Notes under the pieces: model-generated | Databases searched by the model: none | Seen by the model: only the letters and a program-made list of their open reading frames with translations | Told to the model about the DNA's origin: nothing | Assembly (NCBI GenBank): GCA_902462035.1 | Contig: CABQAC010000087.1 | Span: 1 to 8,341, forward strand | Reading direction: 5' to 3' | Source: an uncultured Eubacteriales bacterium | GTDB lineage: Bacteria; Bacillota; Clostridia; Oscillospirales; Acutalibacteraceae | Length of the DNA stretch: 8,341 nucleotides | Shown here: one piece after another, positions 1 through 6,315 of the stretch | How positions within the stretch are numbered: position 1 is the stretch's first letter | Layout of the letters: each line of letters begins with the position of its first letter | Made by a program: the position numbers and the translations under genes

Positions 1-224
1 AAAAACTACGCCGCGCCCGCGCCAAAAACCATTTGCGCCCTGCGGCGTAAGCGCCCGGTATGTTGCGTTGTGGCGGCGCAAACCGGCCGCCCGCGGATGG
101 CCCGGGGCCCCCATGCCGGAAAGCCCATTGCCGCAAAGGCGCCGCGATAGGCCGCGTATCTTGTGATATCATTTGCCAATAGTCGATCGGATATTGGCGC
201 GTCCATCCCGTTTTCCCACACGAC
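1..224. other. Stretch without a supportable gene
   Basis: This GC-rich stretch lies beyond the terminator that closes the minus-strand operon. On the minus strand a 71-codon frame (221 to 6, GTG start) is open, but it has no ribosome binding site, no recognisable motif and a low-complexity Arg/Ala/Gly composition, so it is not called. On the plus strand all three frames run in from the left edge and stop at 50, 150 and 164. One of them could be the 3' end of a gene outside the window; the frame stopping at 50 is basic (ending LRPAA), but this is too short to judge. A 7-bp inverted repeat sits at 175-198. Confidence 0.5.
175..198. repeat. Short inverted repeat GCCAATA/TATTGGC
   Basis: GCCAATA (175-181) and TATTGGC (192-198) are perfect reverse complements separated by 10 bases. 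No T-run follows directly, so this is not an intrinsic terminator. It could be a small hairpin or an operator half-site pair for an unseen neighbouring gene, or chance. Confidence 0.3.
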
Positions 225-264
225 AAAACCTCCAATCGTAGATAAAACTACGATTGGAGGTTTT
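225..264. terminator. Bidirectional Rho-independent terminator
   Basis: Bases 225-240 (AAAACCTCCAATCGTA) and 249-264 (TACGATTGGAGGTTTT) are a perfect 16-bp inverted repeat with an 8-base loop (241-248). On the plus strand the stem runs into TTTTTATT; on the minus strand it ends in TTTT then G. The U-tract is better for rightward transcription, but the structure can stop both directions. It lies 78 bp past the stop codon of the minus-strand GT2 gene and is the natural end of that operon. Its stronger plus-strand polarity suggests that a plus-strand transcript from left of the window also ends here. Confidence 0.88.
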
Positions 265-341
265 TATTCTCCCAGATCCGGTTCAAAACGCAGGGCTGAT
301 CGATAACGGAACAGCCCCCAGGCGGGCACAAAATATTTTCT

Positions 342-1286
342 CTATTCGCCCAAAAATTTTTCGATCCGGTACCGCGGTCTGGCCTTGACCTCGCTGTAAA
401 TTTTACCGATATAGGTACCGACCACGCCGATGCAGAGCATCTGCAGCCCGCCTAAAAACCAAATGGACGCCACAATGGCCGTCCATCCGGATACCGCGCT
501 GCCCGCCAGCTTGGAGATAAGCGCGTACAAAAGCCCCGCAACGCTCAATACCGATATTAGGATACCTAAGTTGGAGATCAACTTCAACGGCTTTACGCTA
601 AAGGATGTAATCCCATCCACCGCAAAGGCCAGCATTTTGCGCACAGGGTATTTCGACTCCCCGGCAAACCGCTCGTGGCGGTCGTAATACACGTAATCCG
701 ACCGGTACCCCACCAAAGGCACAATCCCGCGCAGAAACAGGTTGACCTCCCGGTATTCCGCCAAGCCGTCCAGCGCACGGCGGCTCATCAGCCGGTAGTC
801 GGCGTGGTTGTACACCACATCCACCCCCAGCACCTTCATCATCTTATAAAAGCCCTGGGCTGTCGTGCGCTTAAAGAAGGTGTCGCTGTCCCGCTGCTTG
901 CGCACCCCGTACACCACATCGCAGCCATCCCGGTATTTCTCCAGGAATTCGTCCAGCACATCCACATCATCCTGCAGGTCGGCATCCATGGAAACCATGC
1001 AGTCGCAATGGTCCCTGGCCGTCATCATACCGGCCAGCAGCGCGTTTTGGTGGCCGCGGTTGCGGCTGAGCTTTAGTCCCAAAATCCTGTCGTCCCCCTG
1101 GTGCAGCTGCTCGATCAGTTCCCAGGTGCGGTCCTTGCTGCCGTCGTCCACAAACAAAATACGGCTGCCCGCGCCAATTTTACCGTCCGCGGCCAGCGCA
1201 TCAAGCTTTTCGGTCAGGCGCTTGGCGGTTTCGGGCAGGACCTCCTCCTCGTTATAACAGGGAACAACCAGATACAGGATATCCAT
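342..1286 (-). CDS. GT2 polyprenyl-phosphate glycosyltransferase (GtrB/DPM1-like)
   Basis: A 314-residue membrane-anchored family 2 glycosyltransferase, expected to move a sugar from a nucleotide sugar to undecaprenyl phosphate on the cytoplasmic face. Seen in the sequence: the N-terminal VVPCYNEE motif (7-14), DDGS (47-50), the metal-binding DAD (101-103) followed by LQDD, and the R..GESKYP stretch (206-214) typical of the GtrB/DPM1 group. Two C-terminal membrane segments follow, at about 235-260 and 268-292, then a basic tail. Length and layout match GtrB and CsbB/YkcC-type enzymes. An in-frame ATG exists six codons upstream at 1304, but the AAGGAAGGA ribosome binding site lies between the two and selects 1286. 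It is the last gene of the three-gene operon, 42 bp after the YfhO-family gene. Family certain; sugar unknown. No GtrA-type flippase is seen in the window. Confidence 0.93.
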   Translation of the reverse strand: MDILYLVVPCYNEEEVLPETAKRLTEKLDALAADGKIGAGSRILFVDDGSKDRTWELIEQLHQGDDRILGLKLSRNRGHQNALLAGMMTARDHCDCMVSMDADLQDDVDVLDEFLEKYRDGCDVVYGVRKQRDSDTFFKRTTAQGFYKMMKVLGVDVVYNHADYRLMSRRALDGLAEYREVNLFLRGIVPLVGYRSDYVYYDRHERFAGESKYPVRKMLAFAVDGITSFSVKPLKLISNLGILISVLSVAGLLYALISKLAGSAVSGWTAIVASIWFLGGLQMLCIGVVGTYIGKIYSEVKARPRYRIEKFLGE

Positions 1287-1291
1287 GGCTA

Positions 1292-1300
1292 TCCTTCCTT
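1292..1300 (-). promoter_or_regulatory. Ribosome binding site of the GT2 gene
   Basis: Read on the minus strand, AAGGAAGGA stands 5 bases before the ATG at 1286. It lies inside the longer possible reading frame that begins at 1304, so it decides in favour of the shorter protein starting MDILYLVVP, which also begins where the family normally begins. Confidence 0.75.
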
Positions 1301-1328
1301 CCATTCAGACTTGCCGCTGCAATGCGTC

Positions 1329-3890
1329 TTAATCCTCTTGCTTTTCCGCCGGGGAACCGGGCTTTGTCTCTTCCTCCGGCATTTCTTTTTCCTCTTGCGG
1401 CGCCGTATCCGCCGTCTCGTCCGGGATTTCCTCCTCCGGGTTCGAAAGATCGTATTCCTCCAGCGCTTCCGGTTCTTCCGCAGTCAAACGGCACCGCGCC
1501 TTGCGTTTTTTCTCCCACTTGGGCAGGAAAACCAGGTAGGCCGCAAACAGCAGCACGCAAGCCCCCGTGGCCGCCGCGCCCAGCTTCAGCCCTGGGGTCA
1601 CGTAGTGGAATTCGATAATATGGTCCCCCGCCGGCACATCCACCGCCATAAACGCCACGTTTACCCGTTCGATATCCGCCGGTTGGCCGTCCACCGTTGC
1701 GGACCAGCCCTCCTCCCAGGGTACGCTGAAAAACACCAGGTTTTCTTTGGAAAGGTCGATCTTGGCGGTAAAACCGTCCCCCCGGGCTTCGAAGAAATAG
1801 CAGGTCTCCCGCCGCCTGGCCTCGCACATTTCCAGGTAATAATCCTGGGTGTACCGGACCATATCCACCGAATCCATCGGCGTCAGCAAATGGCCGTATT
1901 TCTGGATCTGCGCATCGCTGAGCACCAACGCGTCAAGCAGTACGAATTCCCGGTAGCTTTTGGCCACGCCTTCATACTTGCGTGTGGTCACGTACTGGTC
2001 GTAGGTAAAACCATAGGGAATATAATAGTCGTTCTGATAGACATCGAAGCCGTTTTGGGTATCGTATTTTGAAAAACCAGGCATCTTGGTATTTTGAAAC
2101 GCTGTTTCATAAAAGCTGTCGTTGTCGTTTGCAAAATCGAACAAGTATTTGACCGACAGCAGCCCCCGGATGCCGTAATGGTCCGCATTGGGCCGGGAAC
2201 CCACGCCGCGGCCATTGTCGATACTGTTGTAAAAGTCCATCACCGAGCCGGGCACGATGCTGTGGAACGCCTGTATGGTAGGCATCTGCCAAAACATGCC
2301 CACATTGTCCATGGCGTTGTAAAAATCCACCCGGTAATCCTCGTCTGGGTTTTCGTCGGGCAGATTCAAATCCCTGCCGCCGTTCAGGCAGTAGGGGATA
2401 ACGTAGTTGTGGGTGTCGTACGACTGCGTTTTGCCCAGCGCGATGAAATACGCGGCATAAATAACCGAAACCAGCATAACGCCCAAGGTGGCGTACCGCG
2501 CAAACCGCCTGGGGCTGCGCCGAAGCATTGGAATCAGCAGGTAGCAAAGCAGCAGGCTGACCATGGCAATGGCCACATACGGCCAAAACCGGTGGGGGTA
2601 ATCCTCTAGGCCAAAGTCGGTAAAATTGCCGTCGCTGTCAATGCTTCTCGGCATCAGGCCAACAGCCAGGGCAATGGCCGCTGTGATTCCTCCGGCCCAG
2701 CGGAACGCCCGGTTCCAATCCACCTCGGCGGTTTCCAGCGCGCAGACGGTGGCAAGGGAACACATCAGGGTAATCATATAGAACCACCGGGCGTAATACG
2801 CCGCGTTAAACAGCTGAAAGGCATTATTCAGAATGGGAACCATGGTCATGAACAGCAGCAGAACAACGATGCGCTTGATCCAGTTTTTGCGTTTGGTCTG
2901 CAGAAAGGCGAACACGCCCGCCATGCTGAACAGCGGCAGCCAGGCGCCCAGCGAAGCCCACTTCGCATCCGAATCCGGCGTAAAGTTGGGCCGGGCTGGA
3001 ATATCCGGGGGGAAGAAAAAGCTTTCCAGAATATGCAGATACCGCTGTTCCTGGCCATACAGCAGCGCACCCCAGCCGTATGTCGGGCTGTCCACCCGGC
3101 TGTTCTGCAGCACCGCCAGCACCGTGGGAAGCAGCAGCACCGCGGTCATGGCCACGCCGATGACCGACTCGAACAGCAGCCACAAAAACTCACGCAGCGT
3201 CATCTTCCACGACCGGGACAGCATGCGCACAAACCAATAAATCAGGCAGAATACCACCTGTCCGGCAAAGAAGTAATAGTTCATCAGGCAGGCGGCAAAC
3301 ACCGTCAGCGCGAAAACGCCGCGGCGCTTTTCGACCATGTAGGCATCCAACGCGGCCAGCAAAAGGGGAAAGATCACGATCGCCTCGTGAAAATGGTTAA
3401 AGAAAATGTTATACACCGAAAACCCGGAAAAGGCATACAGCATGCCGCCGATGACGGCAAAGTCCGGATTTTTCACATACCGTTTCAGGTAAATGTAGCC
3501 GGTTAGCGACGCGCAGGCAAATTTGAGCATCAGCAGCGGGCCCATCAGGTAGGGCACCGCGCCGCTGGGGAACAGCAGGGTCAGCCAAAAAAAGGGGCTG
3601 CCCAAATTGTAAAAGGTGTACGAACCGATCAAATTGGCGCCCAGGTCGGTGTTCCAGTTCCACAGGAAGTTGCCGCTGCGGATCGCATCGTGTACCATCT
3701 GGTAAAAGGGTACCTGCTGTACGTTGAAATCGCCGTAAAACAGAAAATACCCGTTATCGAATAAAATAAATGGGATAAAGAACAAAAAAGCCGTTAAAAA
3801 GCCCAGGGCGAACGCGCGAAAGCCGCGTTTTTGCCAGAACCGTTCCGGCGCCCGGGCCAGCCTGTATTTTAAAGACATGGTATCGGCCAT
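1329..3890 (-). CDS. YfhO-family membrane glycosyltransferase with acidic C-terminal tail
   Basis: An 853-residue multi-spanning membrane protein of the YfhO family (GT-C type). In Bacillus subtilis, YfhO works with the GT2 enzyme CsbB to add GlcNAc to lipoteichoic acid from an undecaprenyl-phosphate donor; here the acceptor and sugar are unknown. Visible features: a first membrane segment at about 26-44, an outward loop with the conserved GDFNVQQVPFYQ (53-64), then LGANLIGSYTFYNLGSPF (83-100). Many hydrophobic segments follow, then a soluble extracytoplasmic region. The family's C-terminal beta-rich part includes VPWEEGWSATVDG (from about 723), with a last membrane segment near 767-789. After a basic stop-transfer stretch (KWEKKRK, 791-797) comes a Glu/Pro-rich tail with about 21 acidic residues in the last 51. 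The ATG at 3890 lies 3 bases after the stop of the preceding gene, so translation is probably coupled. Confidence 0.9.
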   Translation of the reverse strand: MADTMSLKYRLARAPERFWQKRGFRAFALGFLTAFLFFIPFILFDNGYFLFYGDFNVQQVPFYQMVHDAIRSGNFLWNWNTDLGANLIGSYTFYNLGSPFFWLTLLFPSGAVPYLMGPLLMLKFACASLTGYIYLKRYVKNPDFAVIGGMLYAFSGFSVYNIFFNHFHEAIVIFPLLLAALDAYMVEKRRGVFALTVFAACLMNYYFFAGQVVFCLIYWFVRMLSRSWKMTLREFLWLLFESVIGVAMTAVLLLPTVLAVLQNSRVDSPTYGWGALLYGQEQRYLHILESFFFPPDIPARPNFTPDSDAKWASLGAWLPLFSMAGVFAFLQTKRKNWIKRIVVLLLFMTMVPILNNAFQLFNAAYYARWFYMITLMCSLATVCALETAEVDWNRAFRWAGGITAAIALAVGLMPRSIDSDGNFTDFGLEDYPHRFWPYVAIAMVSLLLCYLLIPMLRRSPRRFARYATLGVMLVSVIYAAYFIALGKTQSYDTHNYVIPYCLNGGRDLNLPDENPDEDYRVDFYNAMDNVGMFWQMPTIQAFHSIVPGSVMDFYNSIDNGRGVGSRPNADHYGIRGLLSVKYLFDFANDNDSFYETAFQNTKMPGFSKYDTQNGFDVYQNDYYIPYGFTYDQYVTTRKYEGVAKSYREFVLLDALVLSDAQIQKYGHLLTPMDSVDMVRYTQDYYLEMCEARRRETCYFFEARGDGFTAKIDLSKENLVFFSVPWEEGWSATVDGQPADIERVNVAFMAVDVPAGDHIIEFHYVTPGLKLGAAATGACVLLFAAYLVFLPKWEKKRKARCRLTAEEPEALEEYDLSNPEEEIPDETADTAPQEEKEMPEEETKPGSPAEKQED

Positions 3891-3893
3891 CTT

Positions 3894-5204
3894 TTATATT
3901 CCCGCCTTTCCGTCTTCCTGCAAAGTTTTTTTGGGGGTTGCCCGTCCCGGTTTGGGAAAGGCGTGCTGCCAGCATAAAAACCCCGTATATGCAAAAAGAG
4001 CTACATTGATGAAGGAGAAGAAAAATTGGATGACCGGAAAATAGGGCACCCATGGGTCGTTTGGATGGAACGCCTTGGCAAACACCAGCGCCTGATTGAA
4101 AAACGACACGGAACACAGCCCGCAAAACAGGCCGAAAAGCCGAAAATCCCGCTCTTTGGCATATGCCATCAGGCAGAAGATCAGCACCACAATCTGGTAC
4201 CGCTCGTGCTGGCGGATGGTCAGCATGAACAGGCATTGCATCAGCATCAGCCCGCCCAGCCAAACCGAACACTTTTTGCCCCGCAGCATCAGGTAGCAGA
4301 CAAACGCCAGAGAGCCAAGGGTCAGCAGGGTGCTTAGCATGCTAAAGGTAAAGCCGCCTACCATCACCCCCTGGTCGTTGGGCGCCCCGCCAAACAGGGA
4401 CAAAGAATCGGTAACCCAATTGTAATTGCCCAGCCCGTATACGTTAAAGGCGTTCAGGTTAATTACCGGGAACAAGCCGTACCCGCCAAAATACACGTCA
4501 AATATCAGCGTCCAGCTTTTGGAGCCGATCATAAACGGCAAAAATACCACCGCCACAGTGGCAAGCCCCGCTCCGACGGCTTTCAGCAAAAGCAGCCAAT
4601 CCCTGCGGCGGAGGAAATAAAGCAGCAGCACCGGCGCAAAATACAAGCACTGCAGCTTGGTAAGCCCCGCAATTGCGAAAAGCACCGTACCCAAAACCGG
4701 CCGGTCCTCCTCCACCGCCCAAAAAGCGATGGCCAGCAAAAAGATCATTATGGTATCGGTCTGCCCCCACACGGCGCAATTAAAGATGGCCGCGGGGTTG
4801 ATTGCCCACGCCCCGGCCAGCAGCAAGCCCAAAACAACCGAACGCCCGCGGCACACCAGGTACAAAGTAGCAATGGTGAGCAGGTCGCACACGATAGGCG
4901 TCAGCTTAATCAGCAGCATTTCAAAGGGCAGGTAGTCGCCCACGCCCGGAATGTTAAGCAACATGCCGATGAGCTTGAGCGGATATAGGTACAGCGGCGG
5001 GTAATCCATATTGGGGATATGCCCGTCGTAAGCGCTGAAAAAACCGTCCTGGACCCCCCTTGCCCAGCCCAAGTACACCTGCGTATCGAATTTTCCCAAG
5101 AACAGCACGGCGATACATACGCGCGCCAGCGCGGCCAGCAGCAGGATACCGCCAAGCATGAGCCCCGCCTGCTTTTTATTGAGGACAATGCTCCGATTCA
5201 TCAT
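3894..5204 (-). CDS. GT-C fold membrane glycosyltransferase (GT87/DUF2029, COG5650-like)
   Basis: A 436-residue integral membrane protein with about ten or more hydrophobic segments and the hallmarks of a GT-C enzyme that uses a polyprenyl-phosphate sugar on the outer face. The likely catalytic aspartate is in the first loop (KFDTQVYLGWAR, 38-49, D40). Further motifs are MDYPPLYLY (67-75), WGQTD (146-150), a KLQ motif (183-185) and HERYQ (333-337); the last resembles the HERY motif of bacterial COG5650-type proteins. It ends in a short basic/polar cytoplasmic tail. First gene of the operon; its stop is 3 bases before the YfhO-family start. A GTG at 5210 is also in frame, but GGAG (5212-5215) is 7 bases from the ATG at 5204, so I prefer that start; ATG 5201 is possible. 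Family assignment is by motif and context; donor and acceptor are not known. Confidence 0.82.
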   Translation of the reverse strand: MMNRSIVLNKKQAGLMLGGILLLAALARVCIAVLFLGKFDTQVYLGWARGVQDGFFSAYDGHIPNMDYPPLYLYPLKLIGMLLNIPGVGDYLPFEMLLIKLTPIVCDLLTIATLYLVCRGRSVVLGLLLAGAWAINPAAIFNCAVWGQTDTIMIFLLAIAFWAVEEDRPVLGTVLFAIAGLTKLQCLYFAPVLLLYFLRRRDWLLLLKAVGAGLATVAVVFLPFMIGSKSWTLIFDVYFGGYGLFPVINLNAFNVYGLGNYNWVTDSLSLFGGAPNDQGVMVGGFTFSMLSTLLTLGSLAFVCYLMLRGKKCSVWLGGLMLMQCLFMLTIRQHERYQIVVLIFCLMAYAKERDFRLFGLFCGLCSVSFFNQALVFAKAFHPNDPWVPYFPVIQFFFSFINVALFAYTGFLCWQHAFPKPGRATPKKTLQEDGKAGI

Positions 5205-5211
5205 AAGCACA

Positions 5212-5215
5212 CTCC
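5212..5215 (-). promoter_or_regulatory. Ribosome binding site of the GT-C gene
   Basis: GGAG on the minus strand, 7 bases before the ATG at 5204 and only 1 base before the GTG at 5210, which argues against the GTG start. No convincing minus-strand promoter was found in 5216-5307; the operon's promoter may be weak, use another sigma factor, or overlap the yfbR promoter. Confidence 0.6.
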
Positions 5216-5244
5216 GGTATTACAGGTTCCGCCAACGGGACGAG

Positions 5245-5273
5245 TTGACACCCGAGCCCGTTCGCGGTATATT
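5245..5273 (+). promoter_or_regulatory. Sigma-A promoter of yfbR
   Basis: TTGACA (5245-5250), a spacer of exactly 17 bases, and TATATT (5268-5273). This is a perfect -35 and a five-of-six -10 box. Transcription would start at about 5280, giving a leader of roughly 28 bases that holds the AGGAGG ribosome binding site. It lies in the divergent gap between yfbR and the minus-strand glycosyltransferase operon. Confidence 0.85.
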
Positions 5274-5294
5274 TTGAAGGAGAACCGACTAGAT

Positions 5295-5300
5295 AGGAGG
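5295..5300 (+). promoter_or_regulatory. yfbR: Ribosome binding site of yfbR
   Basis: Perfect AGGAGG (5295-5300) with a 7-base spacing to the ATG at 5308. With the consensus promoter upstream it suggests steady, efficient expression. Confidence 0.85.
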
Positions 5301-5307
5301 GGCCGAC

Positions 5308-5892
5308 ATGAGCAGCCATTTCTTTGCCATGATGTCCCGCATGAAATACATCAACCGTTGGGGCCTAATGCGCAACACCAAGAACGAAAACATCAGCGAA
5401 CACAGCCTGGATGTCGCGGTTATCGCCCACGCGCTGGCCGTACTGCACAATACCCGGTTTGGCGGGAACGTCAATGCGGAGCGGGCCGCGGTGCTGGGCT
5501 TGTACCACGACACCACCGAAATTTTGACCGGCGACATGCCCACCCCGGTCAAATACCTAAACCCGCAAATCCAGCAGGCGTACAAACAGGTGGAGCAAGT
5601 GGCGGGCAACCGCCTGCTTCAAATGCTGCCGGAGGATTTGCGCCCCGCCTACCGCCCCCTTCTGCTGGAGGAGGCCGGCGCCCTGGAGCGCCGGTTTGTC
5701 AAAGCGGCGGACAAGCTGTCGGCAGTCATCAAGTGTATGGAGGAATGCCGTATGGGCAACAATGAATTCGAAACCGCCCGCGCCACGCTGCTCGGCGCGG
5801 TCAAAGACATGGGCCTGCCCGAAGCCGACTGTTTTGTGGCGGAATTCCTGCCCTCCTACATGCTTACCCTGGATGAGCAGAGCCGCTGGTGA
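5308..5892 (+). CDS. yfbR: 5'-deoxynucleotidase YfbR (HD domain)
   Basis: A 194-residue cytoplasmic HD-domain phosphohydrolase that removes the phosphate from deoxynucleoside 5'-monophosphates, helping balance dNTP pools (in E. coli it can support dUMP/dTMP salvage). It is close to the length of E. coli YfbR (199 aa) and keeps the key positions: R17/W18 (substrate contact, INRWxLMRN), metal ligands H32, H67, D68 and D135, and the catalytic E71 and D76 in YHDTTEILTGDMPTPVKY. The stretches FGGNVNAER (51-59) and TGDxPTPVKY (74-83) match E. coli almost residue for residue, from memory of that protein. The gene has its own promoter and a perfect AGGAGG. It ends 31 bp from the convergent Smr gene with no clear terminator between them. 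Residue roles are established for E. coli; activity here is inferred. Confidence 0.95.
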   Translation: MSSHFFAMMSRMKYINRWGLMRNTKNENISEHSLDVAVIAHALAVLHNTRFGGNVNAERAAVLGLYHDTTEILTGDMPTPVKYLNPQIQQAYKQVEQVAGNRLLQMLPEDLRPAYRPLLLEEAGALERRFVKAADKLSAVIKCMEECRMGNNEFETARATLLGAVKDMGLPEADCFVAEFLPSYMLTLDEQSRW

Positions 5893-5923
5893 CCGTAAGA
5901 CGCTAAGTCTATGGGGTCAGCCG

Positions 5924-6172
5924 TTATTTCAGCAGCAGGGAGGTCTGGCCGTTGTTCAGGGACAAAACCTTTTGGCGGATACGGCTGCTTTGCAGCTCGT
6001 TGCGCACCATGTCCTGCAGCGCCCGGCCGCCGTGGTACCCATGGATGACCACAATTTCGTGGATATCCGGGCCGCAGCGGGCGATAAGCCGTTCGAGCTG
6101 TTCCCTGGCGTCCGCCACCCGCATGCCGTGAATGTCCACCTCCAGGGTGAACCCGAATTTGCGCTGGAGCAT
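5924..6172 (-). CDS. Small stand-alone Smr-domain protein
   Basis: An 82-residue protein that is essentially one Smr domain, the fold found at the C-terminus of MutS2 and in stand-alone proteins, where it often binds or cleaves nucleic acid. Seen: VDIHGMRVADA (12-22), the counterpart of the LDLHG motif, and VIHGYHGGRALQ (42-53), the counterpart of the HGxGxGxL motif. The frame stays open up to an ATG at 6313 (129 codons), and another ATG lies at 6208. However, GGAGGA (6180-6185) stands 7 bases before the ATG at 6172, and the residues upstream of that start do not look like a domain, so I place the start there. It converges with yfbR and diverges from the Gfo/Idh gene. Whether it is a nuclease is unknown. 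The second motif lacks the usual alternating glycines, having GYHGG instead. Confidence 0.85.
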   Translation of the reverse strand: MLQRKFGFTLEVDIHGMRVADAREQLERLIARCGPDIHEIVVIHGYHGGRALQDMVRNELQSSRIRQKVLSLNNGQTSLLLK

Positions 6173-6179
6173 CCGGCTT

Positions 6180-6185
6180 TCCTCC
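6180..6185 (-). promoter_or_regulatory. Ribosome binding site fixing the Smr start
   Basis: On the minus strand the sequence GGGGAGGA ends 7 bases before the ATG at 6172. No comparable site precedes the ATGs at 6208 or 6313. This decides for the 82-residue form. Confidence 0.75.
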
Positions 6186-6211
6186 CCATCTTCCCAAGTT
6201 GAATCCATTTT

Positions 6212-6239
6212 AACATATGATTTCTTGTTCCGCAACCAA
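6212..6239 (-). promoter_or_regulatory. Probable promoter of the Smr gene
   Basis: On the minus strand TTGGTT (6239-6234), a 16-base spacer, and TATGTT (6217-6212). Each box matches the consensus at four of six positions. A start near 6205 would give a leader of about 33 bases ending in the strong ribosome binding site. This fits the short Smr start and rules out the longer frames, which would begin upstream of it. Confidence 0.4.
6216..6221 (+). promoter_or_regulatory. Possible -10 box for the Gfo/Idh-GH13 pair
   Basis: TATGAT on the plus strand matches the -10 consensus at five of six positions and overlaps the minus-strand -10 of the Smr gene. No good -35 stands at the right distance (only TTCCCA at 6191, 19 bases upstream), so support is weak. 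If used, it gives a leader of roughly 85-90 bases before the ATG at 6316. Confidence 0.22.
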
Positions 6240-6315
6240 AGTTTCCCCGCCGTGCGGCCTTCGCGCCCTTTCGGCATCTTTTGACGCGGAACGTAAAAAA
6301 GGAGCTTAGCCACGT

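Noticed and set aside
6..221. Minus-strand 71-codon frame beyond the terminator
   Set aside because: GTG start with no ribosome binding site, directly behind a strong terminator, no recognisable motif and a low-complexity basic composition.
293..317. Hairpin GGGCTG/CAGCCC just past the GT2 stop as a second terminator
   Set aside because: Only 6 bp with a 13-base loop and no T-run; the 16-bp structure at 225-264 is far better.
1101..2072. Plus-strand frame of 323 codons opposite the GT2 and YfhO-family genes
   Set aside because: Rich in His/Arg/Val/Gln in the way antisense frames of GC-rich genes are, spans two clear minus-strand genes and their junction, and shows no motif or ribosome binding site.
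5899..5911. AGAC/GTCT hairpin between yfbR and the Smr gene as a convergent terminator
   Set aside because: Four base pairs and no T-run on either strand; not enough to call.
6281..6286. TTGACG as a -35 box for the Gfo/Idh gene
   Set aside because: No -10 box at 16-18 bases; transcription would start at or inside the start codon.
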